Assembly: GCA_030323885.1 (NCBI GenBank)
Contig: CM059191.1
Span: forward strand, 104,518,292 to 104,582,291
Direction: 5' to 3'
Length of the DNA stretch: 64,000 nt
Source of the DNA: Branchipolynoe longqiensis
Taxonomy: Eukaryota; Annelida; Polychaeta; Phyllodocida; Polynoidae
A program made the position numbers and the translations under genes. A model generated the notes under the pieces. The model was not told where the DNA came from. It saw nothing but the letters and a program-made list of their open reading frames with translations, and did no database searches. Shown piece after piece: positions 9,601 to 23,200 of the stretch. How positions within the stretch are numbered: the stretch's first letter is position 1; every line of letters starts with the position of its first letter.

Positions 9601-11724
9601 CCTGTAACAGTCCAACCGGGAGAACAAATCCTACAACCACCCGTAAATTGGTCGTTACTGGGTCAGGGTTTCGCTCAGATTTTAAAAAAACCACCAAAGA
9701 ATATCCCACACATAAACGCAGTATATGGGTGTAACCAGCAACGTGCAGATCTCTCAGCTCACCTGTGCAGTTCTACCTGTGCATTTATATTAACTAAGGT
9801 GCATCTGATTGCGCCAGCGATTTCACAAGGCCACGTGACCGTTAGTGTTAGATGTAGGTCACACTTGTCCAACATGTCGGCGATCTAAGCTTCCCATTAA
9901 AAAAAAAAGAATTATTATATTTCCATTTAATTGTATGCAGAACATTGTGTATATAATTGAATGTCATTAAAATATGTTATAGTAAAAACAATTCAAGTGT
10001 GGATATTGCGCAGCCTGCGAACCTGATGTGGGTGATGGGAGTGTGACTCCTAAATGGAAGGCACCCTGCCAATAAGGTGTGGAGGGGGGGGGGGTGAGTA
10101 GGGAGGGTGCTGGAAGAGCCACTTGCAACTCTCCAATTATATTCCCTCCACCGATAAAGGGGATTATCACTATCCAGATAAAATTGGACATTTCTATTTA
10201 ATTTTATTTGTAGACATGTATATGAAAGTAGAAATGTTATTTTATTTAATTTACATACTTTTTCTATTAATTCGTAATGCCATGTGGCTTCTTTTTATGT
10301 ACAACTATACATTTCCTTTTCTTTGGCTTACCGATATATATATATATATATATATGCATATATTATATATGTATGTAGGCATATATACGTAAATGGAAAT
10401 TGGCATTCATATATTTTGCAAACTGCTTTATGAAATTGACAGTTTTAGTTTATTGCATACCGCCGAGCTAGTGGAGGAGAGGCCCCGCGCAGGAGCCGGA
10501 GAAGTGCATGATGGTACTCACACCCAACCCCCCGGGGAAGGGGGGTGCAACCCACTCCAGGTCTTATTACATGCGCTAACGGGTTCATCACTATCCATAT
10601 ATATATAAAGTCTTTGCTACAGTACCAATGAGGAGACAAGACAAGGAAGTGGGTTGAGATGAAACCGAAATTCCAGTGCGCAAGTGACAGTATTCGCGGC
10701 ACTGGTAGCGGTGGGGGGTGGTGGCGCCACCTGTCCCACCATGAAGAGGGGTCACCCATAAAGTAGTACACAACATCAGGGTGGCCAATAGGGAATATTC
10801 CCTTACGCGCCTTTATACTCGCATAAGTTTTATACATCACATATAATTAAACATTTAATTGAATTTACATAAATACTCCATATTACTGTAAAAGATTGTG
10901 TGTATATATTTATATATAAAAGTGAGAATGGAATTTAATTGTGCTTATATACTTGTACATCTACCATGGCTGATTGTGTTTACACTGCTGAAACTAACTG
11001 CATCTGTACATATCTAAATATTTAGTTTTTCTACTTAAAAGTTAATACATTTGTGAAGCTGCAATGCAATCTGTATATCCTGAACTTCCTTGTCACTTTT
11101 CCTGTTGAGAGTTGGGGGACAAGAAGGACTAACACTATCCAATAAAATCTGTGGTTATTTGATATCTTTTAGCAACATATACAAAGCCTCTGAGCGTTTT
11201 GGGGGAAACACCTAGTTGATTATGTATGGTATAAGAATTATACGCATATTGTTAAGTATGTAATGTGTCTGTTATTAGTATAGCTTTTACTCCTCCTACC
11301 ACTTGTTCACCCACCCATCCTCACTCAATAAATGTGTCTTTGGTTTTCTCATTAAAAATAGAATTCACTGTCAAGAATTCACTGTCAACATCCCACCCAC
11401 CGTTATTGAACTTGACACTGATGTTTACCACATTTCAAAGATCAGCATTTTCTCTCCTGTGAAGATGTGAAATCTTGTAAATCTATCCTGACGTACCTAA
11501 GTCAGTTTACATTTTTAACTTCCATTAAAATTGAGCGTGTACTGGATTTTTGTAATTGTAAGCATGAAACTGACAATTCCAGCGGGGAGGGGGGGGGGTG
11601 AGTTAGTGTAGTGAGGTACACTCACCTGTCCAGATGAACAGCTATATACACAGGTGGGTGTCGGGAGGTTGATTCCATCCTAGATAATCTAATGGTTGTG
11701 ATGCTAGCCCCGGATGACATAAGT
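9601..11724. other. Intergenic DNA with fragments of dispersed repeats
   Basis: Low gene content. 10326-10362 is a (TA)n tract, 10082-10095 a G run. 10798-10850 repeats the 'ctttatactcgcataa' unit also seen at 9360 and 37.1 kb, with a weak inverted counterpart near 11228-11250. AATAAA occurs near 11140 and 11324 but is too far from either gene to assign. No open frame here looks like a real gene. Confidence 0.5.
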
Positions 11725-12035
11725 GTTGATTGAAGATTTATACTGAATATCATGGATAAGTCTGAATAGACTTGTTTTCACCATTAGACAGTTTGTCGAT
11801 AGAAAGCCCGAGCCTACACTTTTACCAACCCAAGGGATTTTTAACCTCCCACACCACATAGACATGGTATGAGAGCAACCGGCCTTTGATGACGCTGTAA
11901 GTTCTACACAGTGGTGGAAATCCAAAGTGGCAGGGGTGGGGGCATGGGGAATCGAACCACCAACCTTCAGATTAGGAGTCCGACCTAGAAAAAGTCAGAC
12001 ACTCTAACCACTCTGCCACAGAGAACACCACAATG
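11725..12035 (-). mobile_element. tRNA-derived SINE, family 2
   Basis: On the minus strand the head reads 'gtggcagagtggttagagtg' (A-box-like) and 'ggtggttcgattcc' (B-box-like). A body with 'cttgttttcaccattagac' and 'gacttatccatgatattc' follows. A second copy lies at 19985-20290 in the same orientation. The 'ttttc(g/a)cc..tagacagt' body block is shared with the repeat at 2615-3350, pointing to a common SINE core. Confidence 0.8.
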
Positions 12036-12339
12036 TGGGTTCGAGTCCCACACTAGGCATGCTGAAGAGTTTCATTTGGCAAAACGCCACCTCACAACAG
12101 CAGTCCCTGATTCATGTGCCAGGTTAGAGAGCACCAACACTGCATGTTCAGTCTGAAAGCGGGTTGTTACTGCCATAAGTCTTTACACTCTCCGAGCAAA
12201 CTGAGATGCAACACTGACATCTGCTGAGACCTGCACCCCACCAAAGAGACCATTGTAGTGTCACAGCCATGGCTGCTGTACTTAACGTGCCTAATGGTCC
12301 CGTAAATCCACCTTTCTACAAGTAACCTGTAAACCTGTA

Positions 12340-12945
12340 CTTCCACAATACCAGCTTCCACAATACCAGCTTCCACAATACCAGCTTCCACAATACCAGC
12401 TTCCACAATACCAGCTTCCATAATGCCAGCTTCCACAATGACAGCTTCCACAATACCAGCTTTCACCATATCAGCTTCCACAATCTGGGCTTCAATAATG
12501 CCAGCTTCCACACTACCAGCTTCCACAATGGCAGCTTCCACAATATGTGCTTCCATTATGCCAGCTTTGACAATACCAGCTTCCACAATACCAGCTTTGA
12601 CAATGTCAGCTTCCACAATGTCAGCTTCCACAATTTCAGCTTCCACCATACCAGCTCCCATGATACCAGCTTCCACAATACCAGTTTCCACAATGCCAGC
12701 TTCCACAATATCAACTTCCACAATATACCAGCTTCCACAATACCAACTTCCAAAATATACCAGCTTCCACAATATACCAGCTTCCACAATACCAACTTCC
12801 ACAATATACCAGCTTCCACAATATCAACTTCCACAATATACCAGCTTCCACAATACCAACTTCCACAATATACCAGCTTCCCAATACCAGCTTCCACAAT
12901 ACCACCTTCCACAACACCAGCTTCCACAACATCAGTTTTCATTTA
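12340..12945. repeat. 15-bp minisatellite, intergenic
   Basis: About 40 units of 'accagcttccacaat' with variants. After 12720 it expands to 18-21-bp units with 'caatataccagcttcc'. It begins as perfect copies and diverges to the right. The long open frames on both strands (for example VEAGI repeats) follow from the multiple-of-3 unit and are not genes. Confidence 0.95.
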
Positions 12946-14904
12946 AAGGCGCTGCATCTGGTCTGCAAGCCAACATATATTCACCATACAGATCTTTCAC
13001 CGTGCTTGTCTTATTTGTGTAACAAAGCATATGCTGGGAGAGTGATACAAAGGTGTTGCGTCACCTACCTGTTTTTTATAGTTTTTTTTCTTTAACTTGT
13101 GCGTTTTTGTATTTGCCTGTAAAATTTGTTGTTAATTGTATTTAAACGGATGAATATCTCACTGTTGGCTCAGTATTCAAATACAAATCAATTAGGATAT
13201 TGCTTAGAAATATGAATGTACAAAGAGTAATTCAGTAGAAAACTGAACATGAGTGCAGAGTTTCCGTTTGCTTTGCCTTTGGTACACCTGGATGACACTG
13301 GCTATACACACAATGATGGTCTGCATTTATTTCTTGAAAAGTATGTTATTTTGAAACTTGGTTAGTGCATGTCCTGCTTTATAGGGGGTGCTGGTACCAG
13401 GTCAGTGGTATTCATTTCACCAGCAGCCAGTTCGCGCATGTGCATCTCAGCATGGTGGCAACCTGTTGCGCAGGACAAATCGATGACTACAGTAACCATG
13501 GTCCCATATCAGCAATGTATTTGTATGTTTATATAGTGTTAGCTATGGTAAGGTGGCGACTCGCAGTTACCACCTGGTATTCCGTAGTGGCAATATTCAC
13601 GCCACTACAGATGAACTCACTCTCTGCAAACATAACCCTTGTGCTGTTTCTCCGCTGTGGACTTATTTATGCAAACAAACCGAAATGAGATTTTGCACAG
13701 CAACTGAAAAAAAAAGTTGAAAAAATTCTTTCATTGTAGCTGTGTATTATTTAGCGTTGAACTCCTGGTGTTAAAACATGGTAGTTGAATGCAAGGTTGC
13801 TATAGTTTTTTCCATTGGGTAACCTCGTTGTATATTTTAAGAAAACTCTGAATCAACAATGGAAATAGAATTTGTTATTTAAAACAATGAATTAGACTTA
13901 GGCGGTATTTCTGTGCTTTGGTTGGTTTCGGTGTGTAACAATTATCTACCGCGCCGCCACACCAGGTTAGTTATACATGTTACAGAGTGTCATTGTGTGA
14001 TAATTAAATGAGCGAACACTATGCAAGCCTCGTTTTGGATCACATGAATATCTAGTATATGTTTGTAACTGCGATACCATACATCTGTATAAATATAACA
14101 TGTTACATAATACAGGACTTGTTAAAAAAAATGGACCCCAAAAGTGTAGGATCCATTTCAATACTTGCTACACTGACTTGTTTGTTGCCATGCCTAGCAG
14201 GACTTTGGTGATGTATACTGTGGACAAAGAAATAAAATGTAAATAAAATTGAGCTATGTTTATTCATAATTTACAGGAGCTTGGTGTGGACTAGGACAGT
14301 CAATTCTGTAGTCCGACAAATGCTCTTCGACAGATCTTTGCATAACCTCCCTATTTATAGAAACATAAATGTGGCCGGAAGTGAGTGGAAATGTAAAGGT
14401 ATCACTATCCAGTTTCATTTTGACTTGTGCATTTTCTAGTTATTGGTAGCGTCTGCTTTTAACAGTGTTCAGATGGATGGATCTTTCATCGTTAGCTCAG
14501 TATTCAAATACAAATAAATTATGCCGCCACTCAGAATTATGCACACGCAAAAAAGGGAATTCGACTCAGAACTGAGCTCAGTATATATTCGGAATTTACA
14601 TTGTGCGACCTTAAATGATACGAGCTATACACACAATGCTGGAGAGCAGTGTCGGAGAACAGAACTGACCACCCTAGTCTCTACATGGCTGTCAGAAATG
14701 GCGTCACACAGTTATATACAGTATTACATATGGAAATAATGTGTGGAGTTTATAATAGTCAGAAAGTTATCACAATTAGGATCTAAATCACCACAATGTC
14801 TGTACCCACCACTATCTGTAGCCACACTGCTTCAGTTCGGTCTGCGGTACAGGAGGACAAGACAAACTGACACCTGAGTCTAATGTCCGTTAGTTCCATC
14901 GCAT
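12946..14904. other. Intergenic DNA with two copies of a dispersed repeat
   Basis: Segments at about 13145-13330 and 14460-14700 share 'ctcagtattcaaatacaaat' and 'gctatacacacaatg'. A minus-oriented relative with 'gaacagaactgaccaccc' lies at 43890-44110. I see no gene. Confidence 0.6.
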
Positions 14905-15765
14905 GGAGCACACCACCTGTATTCATGTAGCATCAGAGCAGGACATCACCTGTATTAATGTAGCATCACAGCAGGACACCACCTGCATTAATGTAGCATC
15001 ACAGCAGGACACCACCTGTATTAATGTAGCATCACAGCAGGACACCACCTGTATTAATGTAGCATCACAGCAGGACACCACCTGCATTAATGTAGCATCA
15101 CAGCAGGACACCACCTGTATTAATGTAGCATCACAGGAGGACACCACCTGTATTAATGTAGCATCACAGGAGGACACCACCTGTATTAATGTAGCATCAC
15201 AGCAGGACACCACCTGTATTAATGTAGCATCACAGCAGGACACCACCTGTATTAATGTAGCATCACAGCAGGACACCACCTGCATTAATGTAGCATCACA
15301 GCAGGACACCACCTGCATTAATGTAGCATCACAGGAGGACACCACCTGTATTAATGTAGCATCACAGCAGGGCACCACCTGTATTAATGTAGCATCACAG
15401 CAGGACACCACCTGCATTAATGTAGCATCACAGCAGGACACCACCTGTATTCATGTAGCATCACAGCAGGACACCACCAGCATTAATGTAGTGCTACAGC
15501 AGGACACCGCCTGCATTAATGTAGCATCATAGCAGGACACCACCTGCATTAATGTAACCGCAGAGTAGGATGCAACCTGCATTCATGTATCCCCACAGCA
15601 GGCTGCTACCTGCATTCATGTAGCATCACAGCACCGTACCACCTGCATTACTGTATCCCAAAAGCAGGATGCCACCTGCATTACTGTAGAATCACAGCAG
15701 GACAATACCTGCATTATTGTATCCCTAAAGCAGGACGTCACCTGCATCTATGCAGACAGTGTGTT
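14905..15765. repeat. 33-bp minisatellite, intergenic
   Basis: About 19 near-identical 33-bp units 'gcatcacagcaggacaccac' + 'ctgtattaatgta', then degenerate units to about 15765. The 33-bp period keeps an 11-residue repeat open on both strands (TCINVASQQDT). I treat this as non-coding because it has no unique flanking coding sequence. Confidence 0.95.
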
Positions 15766-16037
15766 GACTTTATACACACAAAAACGCACATTATTACCAC
15801 AAGTTGTGAATTAAAAGCAGCGAAAGAATAGCTTAAACAGTCAAAGAAAATATCTCATCATAATTTCTATCTTAAAATTAATAATAAGTCTGACTCGCTT
15901 TAACCGCGAAAAAGAGTACTATACAGCGACACAGTCGGCCCTCTAGTGGAACTTGCGGGAATCACGTGGTGGCGCTAATGCGGTGGTGTGCCGAGAGGTG
16001 GCGCTGTGGGGTGGCGTTAACTCGAATGGCATCGTTG

Positions 16038-16500
16038 GGCGTAATCGATTAATCGACTCTGGTCACCCGAGCCACTTTTTGGCGCATGCGCACATCCTGC
16101 AGACTCGGGTCGAATAATCGAATAAGCTTCTCCGTGCTCGGGTGACAAAAATGGTCGCCGTTTTATTAGTTTTTTTAGTAGCCGATATAATTACAGCAAA
16201 ATATGATTAAACTATTTTTATGATGGCATAGTTTAGTGATATTTCCATTTCATTAATCTATGTTATTATCCAAAAAAAATATGTATGACTGGTACCGGTG
16301 GCTGTTATCCTGCAGGACGGTACCAGCGCTAATGTGACGTCATCGCTCCTTGCAAACCCCAGCCAAGAGGTGGGTTACTGGGGTCGGGTTGTTTTGCACA
16401 CGGCACGTGTATTTGTCGACTCCACTCGCGGTGTTCTATTTGAAATTCTGACGACTCGGGTGACCAGAGTCGCCCGGGTCATGTTAATCAATTACGGCCG
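16038..16500. mobile_element. Inverted-repeat element, about 460 bp
   Basis: Left arm 'cgactctggtcacccgag' at 16053-16070 matches inverted 'ctcgggtgaccagagtcg' at 16456-16473. Outer sequence 'cgtaatcgattaatc' resembles the inverted 'gttaatcaattacgg' at 16484-16498. Another internal 'ctcgggtgac' occurs at 16138. It has no coding capacity. It is probably a MITE, but the target duplication is not clear. Confidence 0.65.
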
Positions 16501-16742
16501 TGGAGACTGTAATTTGTAAAGTGTCAGCGGTTCCCGGCAGGTACCGTGTCCGCCGCAGGCTTGTCATGCACTAGTCTAGTCCCCGGTCACGTGACCCCGA
16601 CTGAGTCTGTCTGTGTGTCACACACCACACTGAAAGACCTGACCTGGGTGCCTAGCTTCCATATACGCAGGTACACAGCTGCGTACCACCTGAGATTACA
16701 AATTTTAAAAAGATAAATCTATATGATGCTATATTATAGCAT

Positions 16743-16779
16743 TTTATTCCATTGCGTTTGATTCTAATAGTGTTTTATT
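16743..16779 (-). terminator. Candidate CNBD2 polyadenylation signals
   Basis: Two AATAAA hexamers on the minus strand (plus-strand 'tttatt' at 16743-16748 and 16774-16779), about 320-350 bp past the CNBD2 stop codon. They are the first canonical signals seen downstream. Weak evidence without transcript ends. Confidence 0.35.
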
Positions 16780-17096
16780 CATCTGCGTACCGCCTGAAAA
16801 TCCCAAGCTAGGCCCCTGCTGACTGTGTCTTATTGACGCGTCCTTCCAACCATCACCGCCACAATCCAACATGGACGTCACCCCAATCATTTTATCACAG
16901 ACGTAAGCGCAGGTTGCGATGACCTTGAGATGAGCGGCAGCGACCTTGACCTTGACCTTGAACTATCTTCCCATTTACTAGATAAACCGGGCAGGACTAC
17001 ACCCGCGTTTCACGGGGGTCATGTTCTATTGCAACCCATGACCTCCTGATTCACTTCCTAGGCGATGACCTTGTGGTGACCTTGAGGTGGTGGCAA

Positions 17097-17219
17097 TCAC
17101 CTGGTGGTGACCTCCAGCTCGGCGGTCATTCGCTCCCAGAGGGCGTGTTTGTACTGGGACCAGGTCTCCTTGTCAAAGAGCACCTTCTGAGCGTCTCCCT
17201 CGGAAATGTATTCGTTGGA
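17097..17219 (-). CDS. CNBD2 terminal exon with stop
   Basis: Acceptor 'tttattttcag'. Encodes [20 protein letters not shown] and on to ELEVTTR, then TGA at 17099-17097. A short helical C-terminus after the CNB fold (W-x-x-Y-K-x-x-L) is as expected for this family. Confidence 0.85.
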   Translation of the reverse strand, partial: SNEYISEGDAQKVLFDKETWSQYKHALWERMTAELEVTTR

Positions 17220-20200
17220 CTGAAAATAAAAGGCACCAAACAAAGTAAGTCAGTTAGAAATAAAAGAAGTGGCATTTTTCTTTGAATATAATTAATAAAG
17301 GTCCATATTCCATTACGCGAAAGTCTTGGGCGGGGGTGGGACTAGTTCTGTTTCGGAATTTGGAATTGATCTGATTTCAGAATAAATGTAGTGATATATC
17401 GAAGCGGTGTTGATATCAGATGATGTCAGACAAGGTCTGGCAGGATGTCACTTCTTTGTTTCACGATGATGAGCTCAATTTGCGCAGTTTGATAGCTTCG
17501 AGTTTGGGGTGTCGTTAAAGAAACAAACAAACAACAATCTTTTCGATAAACATATTAGGTTTGTTTGTTTGTTGTTGTTTTACGTCCTAGCAACATCTAA
17601 GGTCATATCAGGACATATTAGGTTGATGTTGATATTGAGGTGTATAATCTACCTTACTTTAGTTTGTGGTGACTCTTATTATTGAAAGGCATCTTTGCAG
17701 ATATTTGAAGTGAGAACCATGCCAAATTAATTTTGACATTCACACCGAAATGATAGACGCTGGGCTCCAGTTATGACAGGTTGTAGAGACCGATGGTTTT
17801 GAGTTTCTGTGATTTTCTTAGATAAATATATTAGGTTGACCGTTATAATCTACCTGACTTTAATTTGAAGTAACCTTTATTTTATATGGCTAACTTTTGA
17901 GATAATTGTACATGTTAAATTTTAACATGGGTAATTCACGGGCGGGGATGAGACGGCGACACTGGGCTAGCAGGCGCAAGCCTCCTCCACCACCACCATT
18001 CCGGGTTCGAACCCGGGACCCCTCCACGATGGGCACCGCCCTGCTCCCCACACCCCTCCTCCACTCACCTCCGGCCACCCCTCCATATTGGACTCGCCCC
18101 AGTCGGCGACCCAACGGGCACTGAGCTGCTCGCCACTCAGCGACCACCCGCCATCCAGTCAACCACGCCTTAAATTTACCCCACCCACCCACACCACTGA
18201 GATGGGTTTGAGCTGGGAGGGTTGTAGGATTCGGGTTAATGCAACATTAATTTTGGCATGCATGCCAAAACTCTGCCACCATAGGCTTCTGCAGTAACAA
18301 GTTAAACATTGCCTCAGTGTTCTCTTCAATGTGGTGGGAAATGTTTAATAAATGCACCACTATCTAAATTAGACATCTAGAATCAAATCTAGATAATTGC
18401 TTTGGTTTTGAAATGTTTTCATCGGACTATGCAGCTTTAAGTCGACGTAGGGAGAAAAATGAATGCTTAACAACATCCACATTGGGTCGGTGACCAGGAT
18501 TCAATGCACATGCTGTGGACTGTATAGTGTTTAACTTTCCCTTTGTGTGCATTCTAAAGCCCTAGTCACATAGCCGATAGTGGACGTAGTTGAACGCAGG
18601 CGAACGGAGTGGAGGCTAACGTGGGTCAAACGTGGTGTAAGTCTGTTAAACTATGTTGAAATATGTTAAGGTATGGCACCTTTTGCCACTGAATGATACA
18701 GATAAATACGTTACGGTACGGATGCCGGGACGTTCAACTACTTTCAACTACGTCAGTCTCCACTGCGTTCAACTATGTTCAACTACCTCCACTAACAGCT
18801 ATGTGACCATGGCATGCGCGATGTGGAACGGCCATGGTTTTGTCTGGGTCAAAGTACGCTAGAGTATGCTAAAGTACGCTAGAGTACATTAAGAGGTATG
18901 CCCTATTACATTTGAAATTCAGCCTCTAATGTACCGCTCTTTTGAACATGTCCAAAAATCAAATCGGACATCACAGCTCACCCACGTTATTACCAAGTTA
19001 ATATCAAGGACAAGTATGAATGCCGGTATGTTCACCTATGTTCAACTACTTTCAACTATGTTAGCCTCCACTTCGTTCACCTACGTCCACTAACGGCTAT
19101 CTGACCAGGGCTTAAGTGTGCATGCTCTTGAAAGTATGATATGAGACTTCCAATTGTGAGGGGGAGGGAGTGTAATGAGGTGCACTCACCACCGCAGGTG
19201 AAATGCAACAATACACAGGTAAATACGGCTAGGTTCATTGCACTAGGGAGGCGAGGCAAGAAAACAGGCGAGCTGGGAGTAACAAGCATGGTTTATTGCA
19301 ATTGAAGAGGAAGAGAGCCCCGAAGAGCCTTCCACCATATGAAGAGTAACAAGTAAAAAGGGGGAAAAGAAGCAGATGCAAGTGTGGGTGGGTGGGTGGG
19401 AAAATCTGGGGGTGTGTGCTGGACGGGAGACGGAGGAGGAGTGACTCTGGGGGCGATGGGAGGCGGCGAGGACGAAAGGAAGCAAACAGGGCAGGGGGCG
19501 CCACAGGCGTAAGCCCGAGACGCAGGGTGGGGGGGGGGCAGGGCAAGGGAGGAGCCAACGAGGGAGAGATGTGGTGGTGGTGGTGGGGGTGGGGGTAGGG
19601 GGGGCTCTTCCTCCGCCGCGAATCAAACGCAATGCGGGCATCACGACCAATGGTTAGGTTAGACACGCTCGCCCCAGAATGGCAGACACGCGGGTTCGAG
19701 TGCCGTGCTAGGCGTGCCGACTGCGCCACTCACCATGGTTTCCACTTTGAGCATGGTGTTGTTGCCAGCGTTCTGCAGGAAGAAGCGTTTGCTGATGCGA
19801 ATCACTTCCGCTCCATCACTGAGCTGGAAGCAGACGACACAGCTGTTTGTAAACACGCCGCTATTTGTATGTGTAGTATACAACGTGCAAAGGGTCATAT
19901 GGTGCTGCCGCCTGTAGGAATGTCGTGAAATTACATAAACAAGAAATAAAGGCATCACCGAATGCACTGAATGTCAATGTTTTTAGTGAAGATTTATACT
20001 GCCTATCATGGATAAGTCTGAATAGTCTTGTTTTCACCATTAGACAGTTCATCGATAGAAAGCCCGAGCATATACTTTTACCGACGCAAGCAATTTTTAA
20101 CCACCCATACCACATAGACATGGTGTGACAGCAATTAAGCTTTGGTGATGCTGTAAATTATACACAGTGGTGGAAGTCTAAACTCGCAGGGCTGATGGCA

Positions 20201-23200
20201 TGGGGAATCGAACCATCAACCTTGTAATTAGAAGTCTGCCCTAGAAAAAGGTATGATACCCCAGACCACTCCACCACAGAGCACCACATGTTTATAAAGA
20301 CACAGCGCTAATATAAGGATGAACAACCAGTCAGTTCTCCGCTAATTTTCCAGATACACTGGGGGATGTGGCAGAGACCAGTTGGGTTATATAGCCTTTA
20401 AGCCGATCGTATATCTCAAGCTAAACAAAAGAGTCAGCAGAGAAAAACATCATCTCCTTCATCTACCAGACTCTGTGTTGTATATACTGTATGTAGTGTA
20501 TGTGGTTTATGCAGTGTAGCCAGTGTATGCAGTGTATCTGGTGTATCTGGTGTATCTGGTGTATGCAGTGTAGCCGTGCATGCAGTGTATGTGGTGTATG
20601 TGGTGTATGTGGTGTATGTGGTTTATGCAGTGTACCCGTGTATGCAGTGTATGTGGTGTTCTGGTATGCGGTGTATCGGTGTGATGCAGTTTGTGGGTAG
20701 TGCGTATGCGTGTATGCAGTGTAGCCCATGTATGCAGTGTATCTGGTGTATCTGGTGTATGCAGGGTATGTGGTTTATGCAGTGTATGCGGTGTATGTGG
20801 TGTATGCAGTGTATGCAGTGTATCTGGTGTATGCGGTGTATGCAGTGTAGCCGGTGTATGCAGTGTATGTGGTGTATCTGGTGTATGCGGCATATGCAGT
20901 GTAGCCGGTGTATGCAGTGTATGTGGTGTATCTGGTGTATGCAGGGTATGTGGTTTATGCAGTGCATGTGGTGTATGCGGTGTATGCAGTGTATCTGGTG
21001 TATGCGGTGTATGCAGTGTAGCCGGTGTATGCAGTGTATGTGGTGTATCTGGTGTATGCGGTGTATGCAGTGTAGCTGGTGTATGCAGTGTATGTGGTGT
21101 ATCTGGTGTATGCAGGGTATGTGGTTTATGCAGTGTATGCGGTGTATGTGGTGTATGCAGTGTATGCAGTGTATCTGGTGTATGCGGTGTATGCAGTGTA
21201 GCCGGTGTATGCAGTGTATTTGGTGTATCTGGTGTATGCAGTGTAGCCGGTGTATGCAGTGTATCTGGTGTATGCAGGGTATGTGGTTTATGCAGTGTAT
21301 GCAGTGTATGTGGTGTATGCAGTGTATCTGGTGTATGCGGTGTATGCAGTGTAGCTGGTGTATGCAGTGTATGTGGTGTATCTGGTGTATGCAGGGTATG
21401 TGGTTTATGCGGTGTATGTGGTGTATGCATTGTATGCAGTGTATCTGGTGTATCTGGTGTATGCGGTGTATGCAGTGTATGTGGTGTATCTGGTGTATGC
21501 AGGGTATGTGGTTTATGCAGTGTATGCGGTGTATGCAGTGTATGTAGTGTATCTGGTGTATGCAGTGTATGCAGTGTATGTGGTGTATCTGGTGTATGCA
21601 GTGTATGCAGTGTATGCAGGGTATGTGGTTTATGTAGTGTATGCGGTGTATGCGGTGTATGTGGTGTATGCGGTGTATGCAGTGTATCCGGTGTATGCAG
21701 TGTATGTGGCTTATGCAGTGTATGTGGTGTATCTAGTGTATGTGGTGTATGCGGTGTATGCAGTGTATCCGGTGTATACATTGTATGTGGTTTATGCAGT
21801 GTATGCGGTGTATGTGGTGTATGCGGTCTATGCGGTGCACTTACCAGGCTGACTCCCTGAGCTTCTGACGCTAACGCAGGCTGCATGTGGTCCAGGCCCT
21901 GTCCCCGCGAAGAAAAAGTCGGTCAGCCAGTGTTGTCATGGAGAAGGCAGAAGGAACACAGGCATGCACAGAGCAAGAAAGCAGGCTGCACAGACTGGTG
22001 CAATAACCCAATAGCCGGCTTCATAATTCCAACTGCGCATGTGCTGAAAATGGCGTCGACAGCAAAACAAATGTGCACGGCCATTGAGTTTGCCGATAGA
22101 TGCAGTGCAAAACTTTGATTTTGTTCAAAATTAATAGAAATACAGAACAATTTGGCATAAACATTGATGCTTGCAATATAATAATATAATGAATATATTT
22201 AGGACACAACTAGCCATAGTTAATCATTTTGAGCTAAGAAACATACAATTCCCCACAAAACAATCACTGAATCAGGCTCATGTTCACATCACCATTTTGA
22301 ATTCTTGTTCTAAATAAAAAATATCAAGTGTGTCAACAGAAACTTGTTTCAACGAAATATATAACCAATGTCTGACCAACCCTACACATTTCCTACACCT
22401 ACGGGTGTGATTAACCATAGGATATAAATAAAAACATGAACAAAATAAGTAAAACTGACTCTGGCTATGGCTCTAACACTAGTCTGAGTGACCAGATCCG
22501 TTTAGATCTAAATGCAGATGGTATAAGATATGCTAATTAGATTGATGTAAATGCAATGCTAGATAAAAGATTAACATCTTAATTTATTATATGTAATATT
22601 TTAGTTGGTATTCTATGTTTCAAACATTAGCTGAAATAAGCTGAAACTAACAGAGTTAATTGCTGCATTCAACAGTTCAGTATGAGCCATGTGCTTCTCG
22701 TGAGTTTGCTTTGCTGCCAAACATCCCACAATGCACCGCATGGCTGGAATTACGAACCCGTCTATTACAATTGAGCTATTCAGGCATCATTATATCGAAA
22801 CATCATCAATAGATTATTGGGAGATTTGATGCGTTCTATAATGAGTTATGCAAATTTAAATTGTCATATCTATAATATAACGTCAAGGGGATGTAATAAC
22901 GCATGCTTCCCGTTTTGGCAGGTCGGGTGGTTCGAACCCTGGTCAAGTCAAACCGATGACTTAAAAAATTAATACTTGTCGCTACCTAGCCTGGCAATTG
23001 GTATTACTAGGATAGTGCAAGGAGCAGTGGAATACGGAAGCCCAATTGTCTGCGATTGAAATTTTCCTTGCTTAATTAATGGATGAAATAAAAAATAAAT
23101 AAAGTTAAAGCAATAAGGATGGCTTAATCTGCCTCAGTATGTTGGTTCTCACTTCCTCCTAAAGCTTATGAACGTTATGTTTCCATCGCACTGTGTGGCT

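Noticed and set aside
14903..15532. 209-codon TCINVASQQDT frame
   Set aside because: 33-bp intergenic satellite; open on both strands.
19235..19729. Pro/Ser-rich minus frames
   Set aside because: Composition artefact of a G-rich intron stretch, with no splice-consistent link to CNBD2.
20507..21886. 459-codon minus frame and Cys-rich plus frames
   Set aside because: The 9-bp array gives any 3-residue repeat. The minus frame overlaps the real CNBD2 exon only because no stop occurs in the array.
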